A DNA stretch of 64,000 bases from Siphonodentalium dalli. Its lineage: Eukaryota; Mollusca; Scaphopoda; Gadilida; Siphonodentaliidae. The notes beneath the pieces were generated by a model. The model had not been told where the DNA came from and ran no database searches. It worked only from the letters and a program-made list of their open reading frames with translations. The stretch covers positions 114,059,195 to 114,123,194 of the forward strand of contig CP136065.1 in assembly GCA_032622095.1 (NCBI GenBank). The letters are read 5' to 3'. Made by a program: the position numbers and the translations under genes. Of the stretch, positions 43,051 through 54,254 are shown one piece after another; the stretch's first letter is position 1; each line of letters opens with the position of its first letter.

Positions 43051-44090
43051 ACTACTTCAGACTAGCAATGCCATATATATGCCGACATGCCATGGGACTA
43101 TTAATCTGATTCATATTAAAATAAAATTTTCACCCGGGTGTATGTTCAGATTTCACTGAAACATACGGACCTCAAGTTTAATGTGAAATAATATAGTATT
43201 GGCCGATCATGCTTTTGCCGAATTCTTTTTAGTGTCCTAGCATCGCCTGACTATCAGGATTCATTGGCTCGGGCAAATTCGGGGGTTCATTAACTTAACA
43301 AACCCAGACCTTCCCACGAGGAAAACACAGCGAGAGCAGGTATTGGCTCCCGTAATGCAGAAGACGGGTGTAATATGGCACCCATACTCAGGGATGGATC
43401 CAGGAATTTTTTGGGGACACCTGTTTTGGGACCATGATATGCCGAAGGCATATCCCGAGCGCCGTAGGCCCGAGATGGGGGTAGGTATGGGAGGGGGTCG
43501 CCCCCCTCCCTTAGCTGCAGCATTAAAGATCCCACATAAGAAAATGCACTGGCTTACAAGGTCAAGATAAAGGCCAATGTATTATCTTTTATATGCGAGG
43601 CTCCTTAGATGGGTGACTCTCATTTATATAAGAGAATGCATTGGCACAGGATTTTTGCAAAATTTCAAGAAGCCCCAGTCATGAAAGGGTTAAAATATTT
43701 CTCACTGGACACTTGATTAAGCAAATAAAGGCTCTATATCAAATGTATATTGATGATTTGCATTGCATGTTGTTGAATTATAATAGAAGATTTCCTTCGA
43801 AATATAGAAAATTCAGCTTTAATAAAACTATCCACTTGCAATTTGGGGACATTTAGGCCACCAGAGTTTGGGCGCCCAAACCTGTAACAGGTATCAAAAG
43901 AGCCCTGGATCCTTCCCTGCCCATACTATAATTGTAAGAGGGGTTTTTGCTCAAACAAAAACTCATTGTAGAATAGACCTATGTCTAGTTACACTTTAAT
44001 AAGCCATAGTTGAACTGAGATGGTAAAGGATCTAAATAAACCTTAAAATAGTTCAATATTGAACCAACAATTACAGTCGCCATTAGTACT
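43051..44090. other. Repeat fragments, no gene
   Basis: It includes a fragment at 43,385-43,530 with AGGGATGGATCCAGGAATTT and a CCGAAGGC/GCCGTAGGC-rich stretch, and a hairpin MITE copy at about 43,535-43,690 (GCCAATGTATTATCTTTTAT and TATAAGAGAATGCATTGGCA, ending in AGTCATGAAAGGGTTAA). Confidence 0.55.
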
Positions 44091-44675
44091 TTGCGAAGAG
44101 GGACGGGTGCGAATTTTAGCACCAGTGAATTGAAAAGTGCGAGTGCGTACGGGTGCGAGAGCAATCACTCCCGTCTCCCGGGAAGGACTGCAAACCCCAC
44201 GAAGTTGCCCAAGCCAACGACCCTTGCACCCTGGAAGTCAGTGACGAGGGCACTCAGTTTTCCAGGGCGGGTTCGTTCAAACCCATCGAACCATAGCTGC
44301 ATCACTGTCTCAGTCAGTGTGAATGTCTGTACCGCAAGTACTACTACTAGTACTGTAGTACTAGTAGGCACTATGCCTACAGTGGCCTGGAGTGGGGGCT
44401 CCAATGTGAATGTAATTAGACAGTATGTATTCAGACTATCACTACAGTGAGTACTATCAGCAAGCACTACAGTACCGTAATATACTATCATGATTCATGA
44501 CTATTAGGTTACTAATAGTTTTATTAGTAATACCGGTACTATTAGTATTACTAATGCTATTACTACTGCCGTACTGTATCTGTATCTGTATGCATGTATA
44601 CAATGCAGGAGCCGATTTCGGCTTTAGCCAAGTTTAGACGCACTGGTGGAGGAGGATGATGATGTCAGGTTGATG
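44091..44675. other. Unrecognised G+C-richer block and TACTAG-rich tract
   Basis: Bases 44,091-44,450 are open in one frame on each strand, but neither product resembles a known family. Bases 44,335-44,570 are low complexity, made of ACTAGTA/TACTATTAGTA phrases. This looks like part of a LINE 3' region or an unrelated repeat. Confidence 0.4.
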
Positions 44676-45290
44676 TTAGCGCTGCTGCCCTGCAACAGGA
44701 TCAGTGTCAGGTTGTTCCCCTCGCAGAGCAGATAGAAATCCGTCAATGTCACTGATATCTACAACTGACTGATCTAGGTGGTTCCAATCCACAGTTGTTT
44801 TTACAAAGAAGGAGTGTTCGTACTGTGAGCTGCTGGTACGCAGAAGTGGAATCGATTCTGTGTTATTAATATTACAATTTACACACCTCCTTCTCCACCG
44901 GATTTTGACTGACACAGTCCTCAAGTTTTGTTGGCTTAATTTTTCCTTGTGTTTTACGTAATCAGGCTTAGGAAGGGCTGGGACCAACCCCTTGACTATT
45001 TTGTGGTATTGAACCAGTCGCTGTTCTTTCCTTCTTTCTTCGAGAGGTGGGACTGGGCGCTTTACTTTAGCTCAGACCACGTACAGAAGTTGGAATCACT
45101 GACTGTTATGCTATTTTTTTAGATTTTTTTGGAGTCTAGGTATATAGTATATACCTAGTCAGTGATTCCAACTTCTGTGGCTCAGACAACATGCCTGTGA
45201 GTGTGAGTCAGTGTGACTGATCCGTCATCTCGTCTGTACTTGTTCTTTATGAAGCGTGCGGCTCTTCTTTGCACCTTCTCTAGTGCCTAC
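44676..45290 (-). mobile_element. LINE C, C-terminal fragment, interrupted by a MITE
   Basis: The minus frame has LEKVQRRAARFIKNKYRR (about 45,230-45,285) and, past a break, SIPLLRTSSSQYEHSFFVKT and WNHLDQSVVDISDIDGFLSA, ending in a stop at 44,676-44,678. This is the usual C-terminal part of Jockey/CR1-type reverse transcriptase polyproteins. The 102-bp insertion at 45,078-45,179 separates the two parts, and the copy is 5'-truncated. Confidence 0.75.
45078..45179. mobile_element. 102-bp hAT-like MITE
   Basis: AGAAGTTGGAATCACTGACT near the left end faces its exact inverse AGTCAGTGATTCCAACTTCT near the right end. It is flanked by a perfect 8-bp duplication GCTCAGAC (45,070-45,077 and 45,180-45,187). 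The centre has TATATAGTATATA. It splits LINE C. Confidence 0.9.
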
Positions 45291-45879
45291 TAGTGGTACC
45301 ACTACCAGTGACTACTTCAGTACCTGGTACTTGTCTATACTCATAGTCATAATAGTCTATACTAGTTACTATAATACTATGTCTATGTTAGTATATGTAT
45401 ACTGTGGTGTATAGCCTAGGCCTACTAATACTATATTTAGAATTTAGAAGTTTAGTCTATTTTATAAGTTCAACTAACAGTATAACTTAAATGCTAAAAA
45501 AAAAAGGTTTACATAGAAACCAATACTCTGCGAAAATAACACACAGTTTCTTACCGTCAACGTTGCAGATCCCATAAAATAGAGAAGAAACTGCTGCACA
45601 AAAACTTACAAACATTCCATCACTTGTGTCTTAAATGCGTCTAAATAGGGCGCCCCCGCGTGGTAGAAAGTGACATCAAAACAATATGTTAAAGTCTGTT
45701 TCCATATTCACGATCGGTCCTACTAAACAACGAACACAAACGAACACTTCTTCTTCTTCCGATAAAATGCAACTCCCTGCAGAAGGCTTCTGTATGAATA
45801 TTATCGCATTTGTGCGCACAGGCGGATGAGGATGTCGTTAAAAGCCAATATTGGTGAATTTAAAATAAGGACTGTGTGT
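45291..45879. other. No gene recognised
   Basis: Low-complexity TACTAG-type sequence up to about 45,450. A phrase AACGAACACAAACGAACA near 45,731 recurs near 54,007 and, as CGAACATAAACGAACAC, near 53,846. Confidence 0.45.
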
Positions 45880-48800
45880 GGGTGATTCTACGGTAACTGA
45901 GCAATTTGAGTATCCCGGTACATCAGAAATACAAACTTCGTTCTGTGGTGTATGATAGGGCACACTATGAGTCTATGTGTAGTTAGACATAAATATTCGA
46001 GAAATGTGGTTGGTAAAAATTATTTGCTGATTATTTTCTCATTTTGTCTGTTTTAGACCGTTAGTGTAAACCAGAAACGTCATTACACTAACGCACTTTA
46101 TCATCACTTCAAGCAGGCACCACATGTATAGTTACGAAGATATATGGCCATTTATTATGGTTATTCGCGTTCCTTGGCAACTTCGCAATTTTCGGAGTGC
46201 CGGGGAGGTTCTAGTTCTGAAAATAAAAGCTTCATCTGAATTTTCGAGGCACAAACATGTGTATTTTTTCGCCCATTCTTCGGAACACTTCTTGAATATT
46301 CTCGGACGTAACCACTTTCATGGGAAATAATGATTCATATTATATTAAACACCCACGAAGAATAAATCGATGGAATGGGAGATTCGTTGTGTTATATATT
46401 TCGGATAACTCAGCTGATAATCCTTAGCGTTAGTGTAATGACGATTTTGTTAGTGTAATGACGCACCGTTAGTGTAATATTAATGACGTTATATCCTCCT
46501 GTTGGACAGTAGATGGCTGATGAAATGACCATGCGACACCAGTGGTGCATGTACATATTATACGATACCTATTATAACCATTTATATGTGTTTTTGGGGT
46601 AAGTGTGGACATTATGATGAACATAGAGGTATGTTGCTGTCATATGTGTAACAAGCCCGTAGCTAATCCGATACTTCTACTGATGGTATATATAGTGGTC
46701 GCTATTGACCATCAGCAGAAGGCTTTGGTTTGGATTATCCCGTAGCCAGCTTTTGTGGTGGACGGTTACGAATTCATCTGATGCCGAATGCGCGTAGTGT
46801 AGAGTAATAGGTTGTGCGTGTGGCCCCATCCTGCGGATTGGGTCCGGTGCCCACCCCATGCAGCGCCCCTGGGGAAATATGTGTATACTCAGTGCACCGA
46901 GAGCGATTCTGGGCCTCAATTTCGAATCTCTAATTGAGAAAAACAATCAGTTTAAGGTGCCAATATAGAAGCTAAATTCCTGGGCGGCCTCCATCGGGGA
47001 ACTTTGTGAAAAATCACTGCTTTGATATGATTCTAGAGCCCATCAGTGTCAATTTCGATTTTCTATAGTTCATTGAAAATGCAATCAATTAAAGATGTCA
47101 ATGAAGCCAAATTGCGTCAATGCGTGGTGCGCGAAATAAGGGGCCCGGTGTGGGCCTTCCCTGGAATTTTTGTTGTAAACGTCAATGTTCTGACAGCGAT
47201 TCCGGACCCCATATATGAAGCGTCAACTTCGAGTTTCTAACTCAGGAAAAATATAGAAGTTTAAAGGAGACCAGGGTTTCACGTTCTAAACTTATGAGTG
47301 TTCGCGAGAGTTACTTCGTGCGGATTGCCTTCTCCCTTAAAGTGCTGAAAAATCCTTTGAGCTTCCACCCCTCCCCTCGCCAACAAAAATCTGGTGATGA
47401 AAGGGAACAACTGGATACATAATTGCGGAGACAACCTTCCCACCATTTATTCCCGTCCCTGCCCGTCAAACACAAGTTAATTGTTACATGTATGTATCTT
47501 CGAAGGTGGGGATAATTTTCCCGGTATAGGTTGTCATAACATTTGCTGGCCTTCTCCACACGTAAACAGTGATGGGCGAAATCAGATACAGCTCAGGATA
47601 TTTTGGTCCAAGAAACCTTATGAAGATATAATCGAACTATTATGTGTGTTATATGAAAATGACAACACTCTTCTCTTTTTTCGAATGTTAAATGACAACT
47701 TGGAACTAGATATATTAGCAACTAACCCGAATTGTTTCTGACCGCAGAAGGACCATGGCGCTGTTACATGGTGTAAATACCAGGTACCCATAGTTAGGCC
47801 GTGGACTCAGCTGCCTATATGTATATCATGCACATTGTATGTAGTATATCATGGATTCATAGGATGTCCATATGTACTTTAGCTTATATGGACACATCGG
47901 ACAGTTATGCCACGTATCCACCTACATATATAGATATTTGACCAATGCCCTTTTAAGATCGTGGGTGGTGGTCCCTTTGAATATTCCATGCACCAATGCC
48001 AACATGCTGCAGGCTGGCCATGGACCGGGGGTCATATATGTAGGTCATGGGACACAGGTCGATAAAGGTATTATATGACATTGTACCCAAGAATGAGCAG
48101 GTGTCTATACGTATGACATTTATGGACCCAGACCGTATACATGATATATCTACGTCATGGACAGAGAAAAGTATGTTGACGATGCCTTTGTGGAAAGAAA
48201 AATAATTGTTTTCATCGACAAAATGCTACATGGTGCAGTCTAGTTTGTTAAAATTGCCATAATAGCAGTCATATGTCATATTTTCGATTTCGGGTATGTC
48301 CCTAGCAACCGTTATCACCCTGGTAGGTAAGAAATATGGTAATTTTCCTGTCAGATCCACACTGACAACAACTATTATAATTGTTTTCATCATTAAAATG
48401 ATACATGGCGTATTTTAGTTTGTTAAAACTGCCATAGTGTTAGTCATATGTGCTTGTATTCGATGTTGGGCAGTTGCCTAGCAACAGTTGCTAAGGAAGG
48501 ACCTGCCGCCATTGCCTCCATATCTGAAAATGATAAGTAGTGCACGGGGAACATATATGCCAAGTTTCATGATTGTATCACATTTTGCACAATTGTTACA
48601 CCATGAGCCTGGACTATAATAAAAACCTCGTTATTACACCAACGCAGCGTCATTACATTAACACAAACAACGTTAGTGTAATGACGCGTTAGTGTAATGA
48701 CGATTTCGCGTTCATCATGTGATAACATTTTTGAATATCGACAACCAAACCATTCAACTAGTTTATGAACACGCTTACCGCAGACGCTTTTATCAAAACT

Positions 48801-49436
48801 GTTTAATGTTCAGTCAATGCATATAGTATTTTAGTGTTCCGCGTTAGTGTAATGACGGTGAATAAATATACGGTACAAAATCCGGCGATTCAAATGTTAA
48901 TTTCCCTGAGAATTTTACGAATACTCAGGAAACATATTTTGTTATTGTTAACATGGAAGTTTCCATTCACGTTGCGACAGATGTGATATACAACTGACAC
49001 CAAAGGGAAACGTGGCAACCCATTTTAGGCTCGCGTTAGTGTTATGATTCTGGATCATGGGACAACGTTTTTGGTACAAATAAATAGCTTTTTGTTGGAT
49101 GCTTCTTTGGTATCTCTGTATAATTTTGGTGGCATTAGATTCCTTGCAAAATTCCACACCAGAAGGTGGATTTCGGTTTTGAATACACATTCACCAGTGC
49201 ATAAGAAAAATCGGAGAAATTGGGCGTGTCTGCATTTTCATGGTATCTTTCCGGTTATCGTCATGCCTAAGACCCATACCGGAGTATGGTAGTCACTTAA
49301 TTTTGGTATCTAATTAATGCCTGGATTCTCAGTTTTAAAATGATGGCCATTGTACTTGCTCGTGATGAGCAGTGCTTGTCTTGTGGTGAATTGTGCCCAT
49401 TGGACAGTGTTTTGCTCAGTTACCGTAGAATCACCC
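45880..49436. mobile_element. 3.6 kb element with inverted ends and scattered GTTAGTGTAATGACG repeats
   Basis: The ends GGGTGATTCTACGGTAACTG then AGCAA (left) and TTGCTCAGTTACCGTAGAAT then CACCC (right) are exact inverses over 25 bp. GTTAGTGTAATGACG or its inverse CGTCATTACACTAAC appears near both ends: 46,061-46,093, 46,429-46,479, 48,638-48,704, 48,842-48,858 and 49,034. No transposase or other known domain was recognised in its open frames (46,124-46,330, 47,481-47,741, 48,948-49,190). The interior has two related segments near 48,190-48,310 and 48,370-48,480 (AATTGTTTTCATC, CTACATGG-GTA, TAGTTTGTTAAAA). Confidence 0.75.
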
Positions 49437-49645
49437 GTATAATACAAGTAAAATCATCATGAGTGGAGTTAAAAAATCGGTTCTAGCTGTCATCCTCAGT
49501 ACTTAGCCTGTTTTGAGTATCTCCTTCTGAAAGTCTTCCAGGGAGATGCAAGCCACTGCCTCTTCAGATAGGGCGTTCCACATCCGTATGGCCGACGGAA
49601 AGAAGGAGTATTTATATGCATCTACTCGCACATGATGCTGAGTGT

Positions 49646-50854
49646 ATGGCAAGCCGTTTTCACATTTTCGATTGATTTGAACTTAAGTCCAATTATTTGG
49701 ACTTAAGTCCAAATAATTGGACTTAAGTCCAAATAGCGAATTGTACTTAAGTCCACGGGAAATACCACATAATTGTGAATTCGGCGAGGAATTGTACTAA
49801 AGTCCAAATGAATTACACTTAAGTCCAAATACCGATATTTTCATCTATTTGGACTTAAGTCCAATTCCTCGCCGAATTAACAATTATGTGGTATTTGGAC
49901 TTAAGTACAATTCATTTGGACTTAAGTCCAATTCATCTGTATAAGAAACACCCCCATCAGATATTAAACAGGTCTGGTTTTGCTCATAGGGCGGAGTTGT
50001 GGGAAAATGGCCGTTTACATGTGGGTCTAATTCTTGTTGATCTTGTTAATTGTTACCTTTCTCAACATATATAATGAATCAGCTCGATGTGGACCAGATC
50101 CTATCAACAATAGCCCGTGTTGTAAGAAGTTGAAAACCGAGCAAATTATACAAATAAGACACTTAGTAAATGCAATAAACGAAACTGCGTGTAGCCTACA
50201 CTACATGCTGTCAAATAACAATTGAATCAAGTCGTGAATTAATTTTACTTCATTCATGCATGCAGTTAGCATTTATTAAGATGCCAATTCGGATTCGAAA
50301 CATTTTCAATCTCGGCATGCCGAAAACAAGCCACGTGGCAAAGGGGACGTACGGAGTTAGTCTTGGAGTCAGGAATGCCCTGGTTAGTACGGAGTTTGAC
50401 TGTCAATCAAAACTTGCAGGAATATACCATTACAAAGAAGGGGACTATCGTTTCAAACCAGATGAATTGGACTTAAGTCCAAATGAATTGGACTTAAGTC
50501 CAAATCAATTCACTAATTGGACTTAAGTCCAAATAATTGGACTTAAGTCCAAATAATTGGACTTAAGTCCAAATAATTGGACTTAAGTCCAATAATTGGA
50601 CTTAAGTCCAATTATTTGGACTTAAGTCCAATTATTTGGACTTAAGTCCAATAATTGGACTTAAGTCCAAATAATTGGACTTAAGTCAAATTCACTTGGA
50701 CTTAAGTCCAAATCAATTCGCTAATTGGACTTAAGTCCAATTCATTTGGACTTAAGTCAAATTCATTTGGACTTAAGTCCAATTATTTGGACTTAAGTCC
50801 AAATAATTGGACTTAAGTTCAAATCAATCAAAAATGTGAAAACGGCTTGCCATA
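49646..50854. mobile_element. 1.2 kb element with inverted ends and arrays of a 16-bp palindrome
   Basis: The ends are ATGGCAAGCCGTTTTCACAT and its inverse, continuing into CAATCAAAAATGTG/ATTGATTTGAAC. They are flanked by TGAGTGTA at 49,639-49,646 and 50,855-50,862, so the duplication is 7-8 bp with one base shared with the end. Next to each end lie tandem copies of the palindrome TTGGACTTAAGTCCAA, about 8 on the left and about 20 on the right, separated by AT-rich 2-6 bp spacers. The centre (about 49,940-50,460) is unique sequence without a recognised gene. Confidence 0.88.
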
Positions 50855-51272
50855 TGAGTGTAGCGCTGGTTATTGCCTCGTGATCTGGCGTTGGTTTTGC
50901 TCTTCACGAGTGGAGTAGCTTGATTTGTGACGACCAGTCCTTTGATACACTTGAAGAACATAGACAAGGTGGCATCTTTTCGTCTTTCTTCAAGTGATTT
51001 CCATCCAAGGTTTTTCACCATCGTTCTTGGGCTGCTCCTCCATTGGTAGTTGTTCTGGACCATTCTGGCTGCTCTCAGTTGAACTTTCTCCAGTTTCTCG
51101 ATGTTTTCCGCTGTGTGTGGGTTCCATACAGTCGATGCGTACCGGTACTCTACTATTGGTGTAAACAATATTTATTTCAACAAATCAAACATATGACATA
51201 AACATAATATACATATAGAAATATATAGATTTTATGAAGAGGATTGGACAACAGCAAGAGAGTGTGGAAGAG

Positions 51273-51444
<172 letters not shown>

Positions 51445-51691
51445 ACACAACATACATTCGATACAAAATAACACAAAAAACATCCGTTCAGTGGGGAAAT
51501 CACTTGCACGAATGCGTCACGACCACGGAGGAGAAAAAGAATATTTCGGAATTTAATTTGTTTGGAAGTTCGAGAGATCCGTACAATAGAACATCGGTTG
51601 TTATCATACTTACTGGTAAGTTACTTAGAAGTTCTGATCTAATTCTGGCGTAGAGGGGGCATTGAAAGAAGAAATGGTGAGCTGATTCAGT

Positions 51692-52856
51692 TTAAAAACT
51701 ACCGCATTGACACAGTGGTGATTCTTTCAAGTGATTAATAACAAGGTCACGGTTCAGGTTGCTGCAACCTAATCTGATACAAGTATGATATATTTGGGCT
51801 TTCCTGGAATAACACTGAAGATAAAAATTTGCAATTTTCGCACGGTCAATGTTTAGTTTACGCTCAAATTCTTCGAGTGTGTTTGACGATTTTATTGAAT
51901 TCGATAAACTATTCCATGCTCGTGTAGCCGAAGGCAGAAAGGTATTCATGTAAATGTCTCTGTTGCTGCCAGGCGGGTGGATACTAACATGCCTAAAATT
52001 GTAACCAGATGAAGTGGAATCGGGAGGAATCATATTTGATAGATAAGACGGAGCTTGGTTACTAGTCATTTTGAAAAATTGTATCATTTTCTGTTTTGTT
52101 CTACGTGAGGCAATTGTTTCCCAGCCGGTTTCTAATAGTAAGTTGCGATCGCTGGTACTTCTCGTGGCCCCAGTGACAATTCGTGCCATTTCATACTGAA
52201 TATCTTCGATATAACCGCTCATATATTTTGGTATGTTATCCCATACTGGTGATGCATATTCAAGAGTGGGTCTAACAAAAGCAAGATATATATTTTCAAG
52301 GGTCTTTCTGCTCAGTCTGAATTTGTGCTTCCTAATCATATTTACCTTTTTCCATGCCCTATTGGTTATGTTACTTATGTGAGATTCCCATGAACCGATG
52401 TTGTCAAAAGTGAGGCCAAGATGTTTGTGATTTTCTACTTCAGTTACGTGAGAATCAGCCATGATTAGGGGTGGGTGAACTATATTTGTAGATTTCTTTG
52501 ATATAATTAAAGCTTCAGTTTTGAGGGGATTCAATTTTACAAGCCATTTTTTTGACCAATCGACAATAGTGGCAATGTCTCTATTAATTATTTCAGCTGC
52601 TAAAACAGGGTTCTCGACACATAAATATATTGATGTATCATCAGCAAATAGACGTATGTTGCACGTGATGTTTTCGGTTATGTCGTTAATGTAAATCAGG
52701 AATAACAGTGGGCCTAATATTAAACCTTGAGGCACACCTGCGGAAACATTTTGCCACTCAGAACTAGCATTATCAACTATAACTCTCTGTTGACGACCTT
52801 CAAGATAAGATGAAATTAGTTCATATACTTTACCCTTTATTCCAAGTTTCTTAAGC
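51692..52856 (-). CDS. Reverse transcriptase, C-terminal 388 residues (LINE B)
   Basis: The frame is open from the truncation point (LKKLGIKGKVYELISSYLEG) through to a stop at 51,692-51,694. It contains [19 protein letters not shown], the catalytic FADD (RLFADDTSIY), the thumb region with HLGLTFD, and SATRAWNSL near the end, followed by CIRLGCSNLNRDLVINHL and SPLCQCG. The fingers and endonuclease domains are absent because of 5' truncation, so the copy cannot move by itself. The motifs fit a Jockey/CR1/Nimb-like clade. Confidence 0.9.
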
Positions 52857-53196
52857 TACTCTACTATTGGACACACCATGGCATTGTAACACTGCTCCTT
52901 GATGTTGGGGCTGCAGTTGGTTAGGTTTCTTCCAATGAAGGCTGTTGTAGAATTTGCCTTTTTACAGATCTTAGAAACATGGTCATTCCAACTAACATCC
53001 TCATTGATGTTGACACCGAGATACCTTGCAGAGTTCACACATCGTAGTGGTTTCCCATGAATGGTGTACTGGGTTTCCAAGACATTTTGTTTCCTTTTGT
53101 TTGTTATACGTATGATCTCGCATTTGTCCGCATTGAATTCCATCTGCCACTTCTTTTCCCAAAGTTGAAGGTTGTCAAGGTCTTCCTGGAGCAGTT

Positions 53197-53675
53197 TAAA
53201 GGTACTCAACCCGTAAAGAGGGTCCCCATCTCAACAGATTCCAACAACAACAATCCGATCAGAGGGTCCTATATTACTATTTCTTTGGCTTTGGGGGTAA
53301 AAAATATTTGATTCGAGTCGAGGAACCCATCAAACAAAGCTCAGAGTTATTAGATATTGATTTTTCAAATTTGTTATGTTCTCGAGATGAGTACTAATAA
53401 CTGCCGTAATCTGCTCTGGATGTGTACTCCAAATCTATTCAAACAGACAAGGATGAATAACTCTAAAATCAAGTGGTAATTTTAACGCAATTTTGACTGA
53501 GTTCTGGGCCAGATAGTATTCCCGATAATGAAAAATAATAGATTTCTAAAATCGATATCTAACAAATCTGAGCTTTGATGGGTGACTTCCTCGACTCGAA
53601 TCAAATATTTTTGACCCCCGAAGCCATGAAATAGTAATTGAGAGGAGTTTTATCGGGTTGAGTACCTTTAATAGC
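53197..53675. mobile_element. MITE with TTAA flanks and long inverted arms, about 0.48 kb
   Basis: The left end reads TTAAAGGTACTCAACCCG and the right end is the inverse CGGGTTGAGTACCTTTAA. The arms are similar for about 180 bases, including TTTGATTCGAGTCGAGGAA on the left and the inverse CTCGACTCGAATCAAA on the right. TTAA at both borders; removing the insert with one TTAA restores the reading of LINE A. Confidence 0.9.
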
Positions 53676-53840
53676 GTCTTTTTTATTTTTACTGTCCTGT
53701 ACAGTAAGCAGTCATCTGCAAACAAGCGGGGTGTAGCTGTCACACATTTGGGAAGGTCGTTGATGTAGATAAGGAACAGTAATGGTCCCATAACTGTTCC
53801 TTGTGGTACTCCTGAGGTTACAGATTTTAACAACATATAT

Positions 53841-54254
53841 AGCCTACGAACATAAACGAACACAGGTCCAAAAAGCAGAATAGAAGGGTGAAATTTGGTT
53901 TGTGGGTGCGTGTGGGTCCACTCTATGTGTATGTGGTGTTATTTCCAACTTTGATCACTTATTTTTTGAGTTATTAGCATTATTTGAATTCAAAGCTACT
54001 AAACAACGAACACAAACGAACATAATATTAGCCGTATTGTAAAGGTGTTAATTAACTACGGCTTACTCTTTGCACATCTGTGAGTTGTTTTTACTGCAAT
54101 TATGTGATTGTCAGTTTTGTCACTGATGGCATTAATAAAACACGGGAAACATCAGAGGTCGGCGTTTTAATGCATATCTAACAAAACATTTGAGTTGCTA
54201 TTTTTATCGACCTTATATATCGTCGTGTGAGAATCAGATGGTTCTATCCAACAT
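53841..54254. other. No gene recognised
   Basis: Two related phrases with CGAACA-AAACGAACA (53,846 and 54,007) bound a short segment. No coding signal. Confidence 0.45.

Noticed and set aside
44091-44491. Open frames of 119 and 108 codons on opposite strands
   Set aside because: They have no recognised domain and overlap low-complexity ACTAGTA sequence; one of the two at least must be chance.
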